Part shown: positions 26,273 through 35,250 of the stretch, in pieces
Position numbering within the stretch: position 1 is the first letter of the stretch
How the letters are laid out: the number at the start of each line of letters is the position of its first letter
Translations under genes and position numbers: made by a program
Assembly: GCF_039539525.1 (NCBI RefSeq)
Contig: NZ_BAABDH010000108.1
Location: forward strand, 33,305 to 97,304
Source: Hymenobacter algoricola
GTDB taxonomy: Bacteria > Bacteroidota > Bacteroidia > Cytophagales > Hymenobacteraceae
Direction: 5' to 3'
DNA length: 64,000 nucleotides
The notes under the pieces: generated by a model
What the model was told of the DNA's origin: nothing
What the model saw: the letters and a program-made list of their open reading frames with translations, nothing else
Databases searched by the model: none

Positions 26273-28222
26273 GTGAATCTGCGCCGTTTTCTGCCCGTCC
26301 GTCCGTGCCTGCTGGTGCTGGCGCTGCTGGGGCTGCTGCCCCTGCGCCTGCGGGCCCAGATTATCGACGACTCCACCCGGGTGCTCTACGGGGCCAAAAC
26401 CACCCGGGTGCTCTACGAGGCCGATATCCTGCGCGAGCAGTACGAGGGCCGCGTTATCGACACCACGCTGACCAACATCCAGCAGCAGCGCACCTGGTTT
26501 CACGACTCCACCTACCAGCAGGACCTGGGCAACGTGGGCACGGCCTCGCGCCGCCTGCTGTGGCACACCAACACCGAGCTCGGCGCCCGCCTGGGCCGCA
26601 CCGTGTTCGACAAGTACACCCGCCCGGCCGCTGCCCTTCCCTTTTACGATACCAAGTCGCCCTACACCTTCTTCCGCTACAACCAAAGCAGCGCCGGGGA
26701 GCAGGTATTTGAGCTGTCCTACAGCCGCAGCATCGGCAAGCGCATCAATCTGGGCGCCGTGTTCGAGCGGTTCGGGTCCAACAAGATTCTCAATACCAAC
26801 GGCCGCGAGGGGCTGGTGGAGCACAACAACGTACGGGTTTTTCTGCGCTACCAAAGCCAGGACGACCGGTACCACGCCCTGGCCAGCTTCGGTACCAGCC
26901 GGCACCGGGCCGCTGAGCAGGGCGGCATTCTGCCCAATGCCCTGCTCGACAGCCTGCCGAAAGACCTCTTTGGCTACGATCGGGAGAATGTCCGCCTCAC
27001 CCTGGCCATCAACCGCGACGACCGCGACCAGGGCCGGCTGGTGCACACCTACCGCCTGCTGGGCCGGGGCCTGACGGTGTACCACGTGTTGGACTACAGC
27101 CGGCAGCTCAACAAATTCACCGACACCTTCGCCAACGGCACCGGCGACGCGCTGTTTTATCCGCCGTTTCCGCTGCAGAGCACGACCGGCACCGACGACC
27201 GGGCCGAGCTGCGCCAGCTGGAGAATACGGCCGGCCTGCTGGGCCGCACCGACGCGGTGGAGTACCGCCTTTACGCCCGCTACCGCCAGTCGACGCTGGC
27301 CACCCGCACCCGCGTGGGCGACCCGGGCGTGCTGCGCTCGGCCTTCCGGCGCAGCCAGTTCACCACCCTGCCCGACAGCACGTTCGGGCAGCTGTTCGTG
27401 GGCGGCACGGCGTCCTTCCGCTACCGCAGCCTGCTGGACGTGCAGACGGCGGGGGAGCTGAAGCCCTCGGCCAGCCTGAGCCAGACCGAGTACTGGCTGC
27501 GGGCCACCGCCCGCCTGGGTCCGCTCACGGGGGAGCTGCTCAACTCCTCGTACGCGCCCACGCTCACCCAGCAGCAGTTCAGCGGCAACCACTACCAGTG
27601 GCCCACGTCGGCCTACCGCACGGATTTCAACAATACCAACGTCCAGCAGCTCACCGCCCGCCTCGACCAGAAGCTTGGTGCCCAGCGCTTCGGGCTCTCG
27701 GGCAGCGTGGTCAACATCGTGAACCTGGTGTACTTCGACCAGACGGCCCGCCCCGCCCAGCTCCCGGATGCCAAGCAGCTGCTCATCGGCACGCTGCGGC
27801 ACCGCTTCCAGCTCGGCCACCTCTTCACCGACAACGAGGCCACCTACACCTACAGCGCCGACGAGCGGGGCGTGCGGCTTCCCCGCCTGGTCACCAACAG
27901 CAAGGTGTACTACCAAAGCTACATCTTCAAAAAAGCCTTGTTCAGCCAAGTGGGCGTGGAGCTCTACTACCAGTCGCAGTTCCGGGGCTACGCCTACAGC
28001 CCCAGCACCCAGCAGTTTTACCTGCAGGATGCCTTCACCATCCGCAGCTATCCGCTGGCCGACGTGTACCTGAACACGGACATCAAAACCGTGTCGCTGT
28101 TTCTGAAAATGGCCTACGTCAACCAGTTTCTGGGCGGGCAGGACGGCTATTTTGCCTCACCCTATTACACCGGCCTGCCGCGCCGCTTCCAGTTCGGCAT
28201 CCGGTGGCAGTTTTTCGATTAA
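26273..28222 (+). CDS. Putative outer-membrane porin (Porin_10-like)
   Basis: A roughly 649-residue outer-membrane beta-barrel candidate. GTG 26273 gives a signal peptide (LRRFLPVRPCLLVLALLGLL to RLRAQ); a TTG six bases upstream is an alternative, and there is no ATG between the lpxK stop and the signal. The body is rich in alternating aromatic strands such as AYRTDFNNTNVQQLTARLDQ and QVGVELYYQSQFRGYAY, and ends in an aromatic residue pair (WQFFD), typical of barrels. It matches the Bacteroidota putative-porin family from memory. It follows lpxK closely, so its placement fits outer-membrane assembly. Confidence 0.82.
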   Translation: MNLRRFLPVRPCLLVLALLGLLPLRLRAQIIDDSTRVLYGAKTTRVLYEADILREQYEGRVIDTTLTNIQQQRTWFHDSTYQQDLGNVGTASRRLLWHTNTELGARLGRTVFDKYTRPAAALPFYDTKSPYTFFRYNQSSAGEQVFELSYSRSIGKRINLGAVFERFGSNKILNTNGREGLVEHNNVRVFLRYQSQDDRYHALASFGTSRHRAAEQGGILPNALLDSLPKDLFGYDRENVRLTLAINRDDRDQGRLVHTYRLLGRGLTVYHVLDYSRQLNKFTDTFANGTGDALFYPPFPLQSTTGTDDRAELRQLENTAGLLGRTDAVEYRLYARYRQSTLATRTRVGDPGVLRSAFRRSQFTTLPDSTFGQLFVGGTASFRYRSLLDVQTAGELKPSASLSQTEYWLRATARLGPLTGELLNSSYAPTLTQQQFSGNHYQWPTSAYRTDFNNTNVQQLTARLDQKLGAQRFGLSGSVVNIVNLVYFDQTARPAQLPDAKQLLIGTLRHRFQLGHLFTDNEATYTYSADERGVRLPRLVTNSKVYYQSYIFKKALFSQVGVELYYQSQFRGYAYSPSTQQFYLQDAFTIRSYPLADVYLNTDIKTVSLFLKMAYVNQFLGGQDGYFASPYYTGLPRRFQFGIRWQFFD

Positions 28223-28263
28223 CGCCCCGCCGCCCCCCCGTGCGGTCCGCCTACGCTTCGCCT

Positions 28264-28893
28264 ATGGAACCCCAGCCCGCTTTCAACTCCTCCGAGCCCA
28301 AGGAGAAGACCATCCTCAAGCTCAAGCTCAACACCGACCCGCGATGGGTGGATATTGCCAGCAAAAACATCGAGGACATCCTCGTCGACCACGCCTACTG
28401 CGAGCAGAAGGCGGCCAGCACCGGCATTTCCCTCATCGTGAAGTACCCCGACAAAACCCGCCTCGTGGATGAGCTGACGGCGTTGGTCGCCGAGGAGTGG
28501 GCCCACTTCGAGCGGGTGCTGCTCGAGCTGCGCAAGCGCGGCTACGAGCTGGGCCCCCAGCGCCGCGACGAGTACGTGGTGCAGCTGCTGACCCACGTGC
28601 GCCGCGGCGACCACCGCGACCGGCAGCTGATGGATATGCTGCTGGTATCGGCCCTGATTGAGGCGCGCAGCTGCGAGCGGTTCAAGCTGCTCTGGCAGCA
28701 CATTCCCGACCCCGACCTGAGCAAGTTCTACTACGAGCTGATGGTGTCGGAAGCCGCGCATTTCGTGGCCTACGTAGACCTGGCCAAGGAGTACCGCGCC
28801 CCCCAGGAAGTGGAGGCCCGCCTGCAGGAGCTGCTCAAGATTGAGGGTGAAATCATTACCAGCCTACCCGTGCGCGACGACCGGATGCACTAA
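28264..28893 (+). CDS. miaE: tRNA-(ms2io6A)-hydroxylase MiaE
   Basis: MiaE is a ferritin-like di-iron monooxygenase that hydroxylates ms2i6A37 in tRNA. The 209-residue protein has the carboxylate/histidine iron ligands in IEDILVDHAYCEQKAAS, VAEEWAHFERVL, LIEARSCERFKLLWQ and SEAAHFVAYVDLA. ATG 28264 fits. It follows the porin gene after 41 bases. It acts after MiaB (16.1 kb), so the window encodes two consecutive steps of the same modification. Confidence 0.95.
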   Translation: MEPQPAFNSSEPKEKTILKLKLNTDPRWVDIASKNIEDILVDHAYCEQKAASTGISLIVKYPDKTRLVDELTALVAEEWAHFERVLLELRKRGYELGPQRRDEYVVQLLTHVRRGDHRDRQLMDMLLVSALIEARSCERFKLLWQHIPDPDLSKFYYELMVSEAAHFVAYVDLAKEYRAPQEVEARLQELLKIEGEIITSLPVRDDRMH

Positions 28894-28979
28894 AAACGCA
28901 CTTCCTATATATAGATTAACCAAGAATGAATTGGCTGCCTGGTATGGTAGCTCAACTAAATCATAGTACTTTTCCGATT

Positions 28980-29444
28980 ATGAAAGCAGTATACCTATTC
29001 CTGGTTGGTATGTCGCTGGCCTCACTGGCCTGCGGGCAGAGCCCGGCCCCGGCCGCAAAGGTTGATTTTTGCGGGCAGCAGTTCGAGGTGCCGGCCGGGG
29101 CCGCGCTGGTTTCCCCCTATGAGGTGAAGGGCAGCGACTTCGACATCCTGCTGGTGTACCTCAACTACAATGCCCTGCGTACCGGGCCGGCCGAGTACGC
29201 CCAGAATCGCCGCAAAAAGCTGAAAGGCGAGCCGCTGCAGGAAATAAATTGCTTTATTCAGGATGCGCCGGCCAAGGCCTACAAGTTTGGCTACCGCACC
29301 GAATCCGGCATGGCCTACGAGCTCATTGCCTACGGCGTCACCAAAGGCCAGCCGGTTATGATCCAGCTCACTACCGACATTGACCCCTACAAAAGCGCCG
29401 AAATCCCGGCCTTTGCCCGGCAGTTCGTGCATCTGGAGAAGTAA
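28980..29444 (+). CDS. Small predicted lipoprotein, unknown
   Basis: A 154-residue protein starting at ATG 28980. The signal peptide ends in a lipobox-like LASLACGQ (Cys about residue 18), so it is probably a lipoprotein. The mature part carries KVDFCGQQFEVPAGAALVSP and a hydrophobic segment VMIQLTTDIDPYKSAEIPAF. No family recognised. Upstream, an in-frame start at 28926 would add 18 residues and disrupt the signal. A bidirectional terminator follows. Confidence 0.7.
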   Translation: MKAVYLFLVGMSLASLACGQSPAPAAKVDFCGQQFEVPAGAALVSPYEVKGSDFDILLVYLNYNALRTGPAEYAQNRRKKLKGEPLQEINCFIQDAPAKAYKFGYRTESGMAYELIAYGVTKGQPVMIQLTTDIDPYKSAEIPAFARQFVHLEK

Positions 29445-29478
29445 GCAAGACGGCCGCTAAGCGCTGCAGTTAGTGAAT

Positions 29479-29516
29479 AAAAGAAGCCCGTCTGATACGT
29501 CAGGCGGGCTTCTTTT
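29479..29516. terminator. Bidirectional terminator
   Basis: AAAAGAAGCCCGTCTGA (29479-29495) pairs with TCAGGCGGGCTTCTTTT (29500-29516) with one G-T mismatch. It lies between the convergent lipoprotein and GH2 genes and has T runs in both directions. Confidence 0.85.
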
Positions 29517-29535
29517 AAGTACGGTCAACTAACCT

Positions 29536-31392
29536 TTACCTGGCGGGTTCGCCGGGCGGCGCCGTGCGCGAGTTCAGCACGCCGGCCGGTACCGACAGCT
29601 CGCCGGTGTACGGGTCGATGATGCCGTTGCGCTCATCCTCGATGTTGGTGGCCTGGGTGTACACGTCGCCGGCAATGGGGCGGCTGCGCAGCTCCCGCTT
29701 GAACTGGCGGATGCTCTCGTTGCGCTCTTCCCCGGCCTGGGGGCCGCCGTAGTCGGCAAAGCCGAAGCCGCCCCACTCGCTGACAATCAAGGGTTTCTGC
29801 CGGCGGTAGAAAAAGGCGTCGCCCACGATGAGGGGAAAGGCAGCGGTACCGATCATCTCGCCCCGCACGAGGCGGTCGAGCAGCTCCTGCCAGCGGGGCA
29901 GGTCGGGCGTGTAGAGGTGGGCCGTGAGCAGATCCGACTTCAGCCGTCCCTCCTGCGAGATGTGGTGCCAGCCGTCGTTGTCGACCACCAGAAACTGCGG
30001 GTGCTCGATGAGCATGTAGTGGTAGGTGTCGGTGATGTAGCGGCGGGTGTCGGGGTTGGTGGCAATGTCTTGGCAGCCCCAGTCCTCGTTGTAGAGGCTC
30101 CAGATAACCACCGAGGGGTGCGACTCAATCAGGGTCAGCATGCGCAGCAGCTCCTCGCGGTGGTTCTGGCGGCTGCGGGCGCTGGAGGTGTGGGGGCTGG
30201 GCACTTCCACCCACAGCATAAGGCCCAGCTCGTCGGCCAGGTTGTAGATGCGCGGGTCGATGCCGGCAATGTGGACGCGCACCAGGTTGCAGCCCAGCTT
30301 CAGCATGGCGTGCATGTGGCGCTGCATTTCCTCGTAGGTGGCCGTGCCGGGCTGGTAGAGAATGCCGTCGAGGTAGGTGGGCTCGTTGTTCAGGTACACG
30401 TGCCGGCCCCGGGACTCGATCTTACGCAGGCCGAAGTGGGTTTCGATCTGGGCCGCGTAGCCGTCGGAGTCGATAAGCTCGGCCACCAGCTGGTAGAGGT
30501 TGGGCGCTTCCGGCGACCAGAGCCGGGCCCCGGGCATCTCCAGCACCACGCGCTGCTGCTTCTGGCCGGCTTCGAGCCGCAGCGGGAAGTCGGAGGTGAA
30601 CAGGGGCGCGCGGTTTTTGGCCCCGTTGCGCTCAAACACGCGCAGGCGCAGGGTGTAGTGGCCGGGGTCGTGCACGCGGGCGGTCAGGTTGAAGCGCACG
30701 AGCTGGTCTTCCACCACGCTGTCGACGGCCAGGCGGGAGCGGAGGCGGTTGCGCTCCACCATCTCGAGCCACACGCTGCGCACGGCCCCGGTGTAGGTCT
30801 GGTACCAGATGCCGCCGCGCTTGTAGATGTGGGATTCCTGCTTGCCGCGGGTGGTTTCGGCGTCCATCGTGTCGGCAATGCGCACGGTGAGGCGGTTCAC
30901 GAGGTGCAGGTTTTCCTCGCGCAGCTCGTAGGAAAACGAGGTGTACTCGCCGTAGTGCACGTCTTCGCCCTCGATGGTGCGCAGCTGCCGGCCGTTGAGC
31001 CAGACCCGGGTTTCGTAGCCGCAGGCCCCGAACGTGAGCTGAAACATGGAGCGGGTGAGGGGCTCCTCAATTTCGGGCAGGGTAAATTCCCGCTCGTACC
31101 AAGCCACCACCTTGTCCTGCCACACCGTCGGCTGCGCCTGGCCCTTGGCCAGGGCCAGGTGGGCCTCAATGGAACCCGGCCACTGGGCCACGTGGTCGTA
31201 GTCGTGGCCCAGGTGCCAGCCGTCGCGCAGGCCGCTGTCGTCGGGGTCGAGGCCGAACTTCCACTCCCCATCGAGCAGAAAATGGTTGTTGAGCCGCAGC
31301 ACGGCCCGCGGCAGCGGGTTGATGGCCTCTTCCAGGGCCGGTGACTCTTCCAGACTGCCCGAGAGGCTGTAGTTGGTGTGCTCCGAATTCAT
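29536..31392 (-). CDS. Glycoside hydrolase family 2 protein
   Basis: A 618-residue beta-galactosidase/beta-glucuronidase-type GH2 enzyme. The N-terminal jelly-roll sugar-binding domain lies at about 20-180 (FQLTFGACGYETRVWLNGRQ), an immunoglobulin-like domain follows, and the TIM barrel starts near VYLNNEPTYLDGILYQPG. The acid/base Glu is in VIWSLYNEDWG and the nucleophile Glu in LIVSEWGGFGFAD. There is no signal peptide, so it is probably cytoplasmic. It stands alone with no SusCD pair, so it is not part of a visible polysaccharide-utilisation locus. Substrate cannot be read from sequence. Confidence 0.93.
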   Translation of the reverse strand: MNSEHTNYSLSGSLEESPALEEAINPLPRAVLRLNNHFLLDGEWKFGLDPDDSGLRDGWHLGHDYDHVAQWPGSIEAHLALAKGQAQPTVWQDKVVAWYEREFTLPEIEEPLTRSMFQLTFGACGYETRVWLNGRQLRTIEGEDVHYGEYTSFSYELREENLHLVNRLTVRIADTMDAETTRGKQESHIYKRGGIWYQTYTGAVRSVWLEMVERNRLRSRLAVDSVVEDQLVRFNLTARVHDPGHYTLRLRVFERNGAKNRAPLFTSDFPLRLEAGQKQQRVVLEMPGARLWSPEAPNLYQLVAELIDSDGYAAQIETHFGLRKIESRGRHVYLNNEPTYLDGILYQPGTATYEEMQRHMHAMLKLGCNLVRVHIAGIDPRIYNLADELGLMLWVEVPSPHTSSARSRQNHREELLRMLTLIESHPSVVIWSLYNEDWGCQDIATNPDTRRYITDTYHYMLIEHPQFLVVDNDGWHHISQEGRLKSDLLTAHLYTPDLPRWQELLDRLVRGEMIGTAAFPLIVGDAFFYRRQKPLIVSEWGGFGFADYGGPQAGEERNESIRQFKRELRSRPIAGDVYTQATNIEDERNGIIDPYTGELSVPAGVLNSRTAPPGEPAR

Positions 31393-31592
31393 ACGACGAA
31401 TTTTGGTGAAACGAAGGGCCGCGTGGGAAGGCGTCCTGCTGGCCTAAGATACCCCTCTATACGGTTTTTTGGTGCATTCCGGGTTAGTTTGGCTGAACTG
31501 GGCGCCCCCGGCGGTACCCGCCAAGCAACAGCCCCACCGGCCGTGAGCAACCGATGGGGCCTGCAGAAAAGGGCCGTGGAGGCCAGCCGGAG

Positions 31593-32366
31593 TTAAAAGC
31601 GCACTGTAAACGTGCCGTTGGTGACCGTGACGTACCGGGCTGGGTAGGCGACGACGTCAGTGCCCGCAAAGCCAAAGCTGCCGCTTATCGTGCCATTGGC
31701 CACGCTGTAGCTGGTAATGATGAGCGTGCCGCTGCCATCGGCCACAAACTTACCCGTCTGAATGCCCCCGTCGAGGCGCCGCAGCTGGCCGATTTCGTAG
31801 GTTCCGCCCAACTGGTAGGTGCCGTTGCCCCCAAAGCTGCGATACAAGGTCAAGCTCAGCTGGTCCCGCTTCGCGCCGCTGACGGCTTCGCCCGTGAGGG
31901 AAAGGGTGGATGCCGCCCCGTCGACCTGCCCACTCAGCACCGTAGTGGAATAAGACACGCCGTCGGCAATCCAGCTCATGGTACCGCTTTTGATGCGGCC
32001 ATCGGAGGTGGCCACCACGGTGCCGGCCACCGTGGCAGGGCCCGCCAGCACGGAAATCTTCCGGGTGGCCGGCTCCAGATAGCCGGCGGCCGCTGTAAAG
32101 CTCAGCGTGTAACTGTCGGGAGCCAGATTAGGCAGCGAAAAAGCCCCGGTGGCGGCATTGGGCGTAGCCAGAAACGTGAGGCCGCCGGGGCTGGTAGCGG
32201 TAACGGTAGCAATGGCCCCGGCCGGGCTGATCGAGCCTTCTATTGCCCCGGTAATCGGGCCGGTGGGCGTCGGGTCGTCTTTGGTTTTGTGGCAGGAGGT
32301 GGTAGCAAATAACCCGGCTAAGACAATAAGAGCCAGCAGGCCCCAGGTACGGATAACGTAGGTCAT
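31593..32366 (-). CDS. Lipoprotein with carboxypeptidase-regulatory-like domain
   Basis: A 257-residue predicted lipoprotein. ATG 32366 starts a signal peptide (WGLLALIVLAGLFATTSC, lipobox ending in Cys about residue 25). Residues about 40-110 look like a carboxypeptidase-regulatory or CNA-B-like beta domain (FSLPNLAPDSYTLSFTAAAG). The C-terminal part (from GTMSWIADGVSYSTTV) resembles DUF6252. The frame is open far upstream, but that is the shadow of the next gene. Probably surface- or periplasm-exposed; function unknown. Confidence 0.75.
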   Translation of the reverse strand: MTYVIRTWGLLALIVLAGLFATTSCHKTKDDPTPTGPITGAIEGSISPAGAIATVTATSPGGLTFLATPNAATGAFSLPNLAPDSYTLSFTAAAGYLEPATRKISVLAGPATVAGTVVATSDGRIKSGTMSWIADGVSYSTTVLSGQVDGAASTLSLTGEAVSGAKRDQLSLTLYRSFGGNGTYQLGGTYEIGQLRRLDGGIQTGKFVADGSGTLIITSYSVANGTISGSFGFAGTDVVAYPARYVTVTNGTFTVRF

Positions 32367-32473
32367 TGGGTAAGGAGAAGAGGAAAAGTAGGGGGTAACG
32401 AAGAAGAGCCGGTCCCTGGCCGCTCCGGGCAGGCATAAAGTTAAGTCGCAAATGCGGGTTGACGCCAGCCCAC

Positions 32474-33751
32474 TCAGGTCTTCTGCTTCTTCTTCTTGGC
32501 GGCCGGAAACAGGATGTTGTTCAGAATCAGGCGGTAGCCGGGCGAGTTGGGGTGCAGCGACAAGTCGGTGGGCTCTTCCTCCACCAGGTGCTGGTAGTCT
32601 TCGGGGTCGTGGCCGCTGTAGAACGTCCAGGTGCCTTTGCCCAGCGTGCCGTGCATGTAGCGCACCTCGCCCGAAGCCTTGTTGTCGCCCATCACCACCA
32701 CGTCGGGCTTGATCAGGGGCTTGCGGAAGGACGTCGTCTGGCCCATGAAGCCCTTGACCGTCTTCTCGTGGTTTTGGGTGAGCATGGTCGGCACCGGGTC
32801 GTACTTGGCCGAGAAGGTGAAGAGCTGGAAGTAGTCGTTGCCCTCGTACACACCCCGCTCGCCGGGCTGCATGTCGATGTCGGAATACTCGTACTGGTAG
32901 GGGTCGCGCACGAGCTGGAAGTCCTTGAAGGCCAGGGTGCGGTTGTAGTTGAGCTTGGACTGGGCCTGCGGGTCGGCCGGGTCGCCGTCGTACATGCTTT
33001 CCACCATATCCACGCCCAGGCCGGCCAGGGCAATGTCGTAGGAGTCGGTGGCCGAGCACATGGCGAACATAAAGCCGCCGCCGGCAATGAACTCCTGCAT
33101 CTTGACCGTCACGGCGCCCTTCATCTGGCTGACCTTGGCGAAGCTGTTGCGCTTGGCGGCGGCTTCGGCATCGTGCTGCTGCTGCTGGTACCAGGGCCGG
33201 TTGCGGTAAGAAGCGTAGAACTTGCCGTACTCGCCGGTGAAGTCCTCGTGGTGCAGGTGCAGCCAGTCGTACTTGGGCAGCTCGCCGTGCAGCACCTCGT
33301 CGTCGTAGATGGAGGTGTAGGGAATCTCGGCGTAGGCCAGCACCATCGTCACCGCATCGTCCCAGGGCTGCTTGCCCTTGGGGGTATAGACGGCAATTTT
33401 CGGCGCCTTCTCCAGCTTCATGATGTCCATGTTGGCGTTGGGGTCGGCAATCTGCGAGAGGATGCTGGTGTACTGGGCTTCGGAAATCACCTGGTAGGTG
33501 ATGCCGCGCACAGCCAGCTCATTTTCCAGCCCGGGCACCACCTCCGAGGCAAAGGAGCCGCCGCGGTAGTTGAGCAGCCAGTCCACTTCCACCTGCTTGC
33601 CCAGCAGCCAGTAGGCAATGCCGTAGGCTTTCAGGCACTCCTTCTGGGCGTTGTCCATCGGGATGAACACGTGGTTGGCCCACGCGGCGGCCGGCGGGCC
33701 GAGCCAGGCGGCCAGCAGCAATAAAAAAGGCAGAATTCGCTTCAGGGCCAT
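32474..33751 (-). CDS. Conserved exported protein of unknown function
   Basis: A 425-residue protein with a clear signal peptide (LPFLLLLAAWLGPPAAAWA) from ATG 33751, then NHVFIPMDNAQKECLKAYGI, AYWLLGKQVEVDWLLNYRGG. A middle segment GGGFMFAMCSATDSYDIALA looks like a Rossmann or amidotransferase-like strand with a nucleophile-elbow-type Cys, and FYSGHDPEDYQ follows. Some database entries for such proteins carry the name asparagine synthetase B, which I do not trust because there is no synthetase domain. Found in Bacteroidota. Function not assigned. Confidence 0.75.
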   Translation of the reverse strand: MALKRILPFLLLLAAWLGPPAAAWANHVFIPMDNAQKECLKAYGIAYWLLGKQVEVDWLLNYRGGSFASEVVPGLENELAVRGITYQVISEAQYTSILSQIADPNANMDIMKLEKAPKIAVYTPKGKQPWDDAVTMVLAYAEIPYTSIYDDEVLHGELPKYDWLHLHHEDFTGEYGKFYASYRNRPWYQQQQHDAEAAAKRNSFAKVSQMKGAVTVKMQEFIAGGGFMFAMCSATDSYDIALAGLGVDMVESMYDGDPADPQAQSKLNYNRTLAFKDFQLVRDPYQYEYSDIDMQPGERGVYEGNDYFQLFTFSAKYDPVPTMLTQNHEKTVKGFMGQTTSFRKPLIKPDVVVMGDNKASGEVRYMHGTLGKGTWTFYSGHDPEDYQHLVEEEPTDLSLHPNSPGYRLILNNILFPAAKKKKQKT

Positions 33752-33983
33752 CAGGTGCTGCGGAATAACGAAGGGAAGATACGACAACCGTACACTGAAC
33801 AGACGATTAGAATTCCGTAGGCGTTGCCGGGCGGGGCAGAGGCACCCGAACAAATGTAGCAAAACCGGGCGGGAGTTTATCGGAAACCGCCTACCTTGCG
33901 GGGCCGGCCGCTGATGCCAAATCGGCCTTTTCGCCGTTTGCAGCCGGTTTTGATCCTCGCTCACGGGTTAATCTGCCGCCACC

Positions 33984-35222
33984 ATGCACCTGCTGGAAAA
34001 CATCAAGGAAGCCTTTCGCTCCATTCACAGCAACCTGCTGCGCACCGTGCTCACGGCTCTCATCGTCAGCATCGGCATCATGTCGCTGGTCGGGATCCTG
34101 ACTGCCATCGACGCCATCAAGTACTCGCTGAACGAGACTTTCGCCAGCCTGGGCGCCAACTCCTTCGAAATCAAGGCCAAGGGCTACACCAACCGGCAGC
34201 GGCGCGGGGGCGTGCAGGGCAAGGTCTACCCGGCCATTACCTACCTGCAGGCCACCCAGTACAAAGCGCAGATCGGCGACCAGGCGCAGGTGGGCGTGTC
34301 GGCCTTTATTTCCGGGGCTACCGAGGTGAAGGGCAACGGGCTGAAAACCAATCCCAACAACAACGTGGTGGCCGGCGACGAAAACTACCTGCAGATTCAG
34401 AACTACAACCTGGGCACCGGCCGGGCCTTTTCGCCGGCCGAGCTGGCCAGCGGCGCCAACGTGGCCATTATCGGGACCGAGGTCAAGGACAAGCTGTTTC
34501 CCAACCAGAGCCCGATGGATAAGTACGTCTATTTCCTGGGGCGGCGCTTTCAGGTGGTGGGCACGCTGGAAAAGAGCGGCAGCACCATGGGCGGCGGCGG
34601 GGCCGACCGGCTGGTGCTGATTCCGCTGGAAACCGGCAACCAGATGCCCCGGCAGCGCGCCCTGACCTACGACATCAAAACCGCCACCACTTCCCCCGAC
34701 AACCTGACCTACCTCACCGGCGAGGCCACCGGCGTGATGCGCGCCGTGCGCCACGATGCCCTGAGCCAGGCTGATTCCTTCGAGGTGGAAGGCAGCGACT
34801 CGCTGGCCAACACCCTCGACGGCCTGTCGGGCAACATGCGCATGTACGGCTCCATCGTGGGGCTCGTGACCCTGCTCGGGGCCAGCATTGCCCTGATGAA
34901 CATCATGCTGGTGTCGGTGACGGAGCGCACCCGCGAAATTGGCATCCGCAAGGCCCTGGGCGCGACGTCCAAGCAGATCCGGCAGCAGTTTCTGATTGAG
35001 GCCATTGTGATCTGCATGCTGGGCGGCATGCTGGGCGTGCTGCTGGGCGTGGCCATGGGCAACGGGGTGATGCTGCTCGTGGGCGGCAGCGGCTTCATTG
35101 TGCCCTGGCTGTGGATGTCGGCCGGCCTGCTGATCTGCGTGACCGTCGGGCTGGCCTCGGGCTACTACCCGGCCAGCAAGGCCGCCGCCCTCGACCCGAT
35201 TGAGAGCCTGCGCTACGAGTAG
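33984..35222 (+). CDS. MacB/FtsX-type ABC transporter permease
   Basis: A 412-residue permease of the MacB/LolC class. One N-terminal helix (LRTVLTALIVSIGIMSLVG) is followed by a large periplasmic MacB core domain (about 45-280, including AQVGVSAFISGATEV and GRAFSPAEL), then three C-terminal helices in the FtsX domain starting VGLVTLLGASIALMNIMLV and carrying TREIGIRKALGATSK. These systems extrude peptides, antibiotics or lipoproteins with an ATPase and an adaptor; neither partner is adjacent here. Confidence 0.92.
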   Translation: MHLLENIKEAFRSIHSNLLRTVLTALIVSIGIMSLVGILTAIDAIKYSLNETFASLGANSFEIKAKGYTNRQRRGGVQGKVYPAITYLQATQYKAQIGDQAQVGVSAFISGATEVKGNGLKTNPNNNVVAGDENYLQIQNYNLGTGRAFSPAELASGANVAIIGTEVKDKLFPNQSPMDKYVYFLGRRFQVVGTLEKSGSTMGGGGADRLVLIPLETGNQMPRQRALTYDIKTATTSPDNLTYLTGEATGVMRAVRHDALSQADSFEVEGSDSLANTLDGLSGNMRMYGSIVGLVTLLGASIALMNIMLVSVTERTREIGIRKALGATSKQIRQQFLIEAIVICMLGGMLGVLLGVAMGNGVMLLVGGSGFIVPWLWMSAGLLICVTVGLASGYYPASKAAALDPIESLRYE

Positions 35223-35250
35223 GAGAGGGGCCGTTTGGTGAGTCGGGCGC

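Noticed and set aside
26093..27949. 618-codon minus-strand frame
   Set aside because: Antisense to the porin gene and the end of lpxK; no domain or start context.
29917..31344. 475-codon plus-strand frame
   Set aside because: Antisense to the GH2 gene, low-complexity.
32367..33059. N-terminal extension of the 31593 lipoprotein
   Set aside because: The frame is open but runs antiphase through the neighbouring exported protein gene; the signal peptide marks the real start at 32366.
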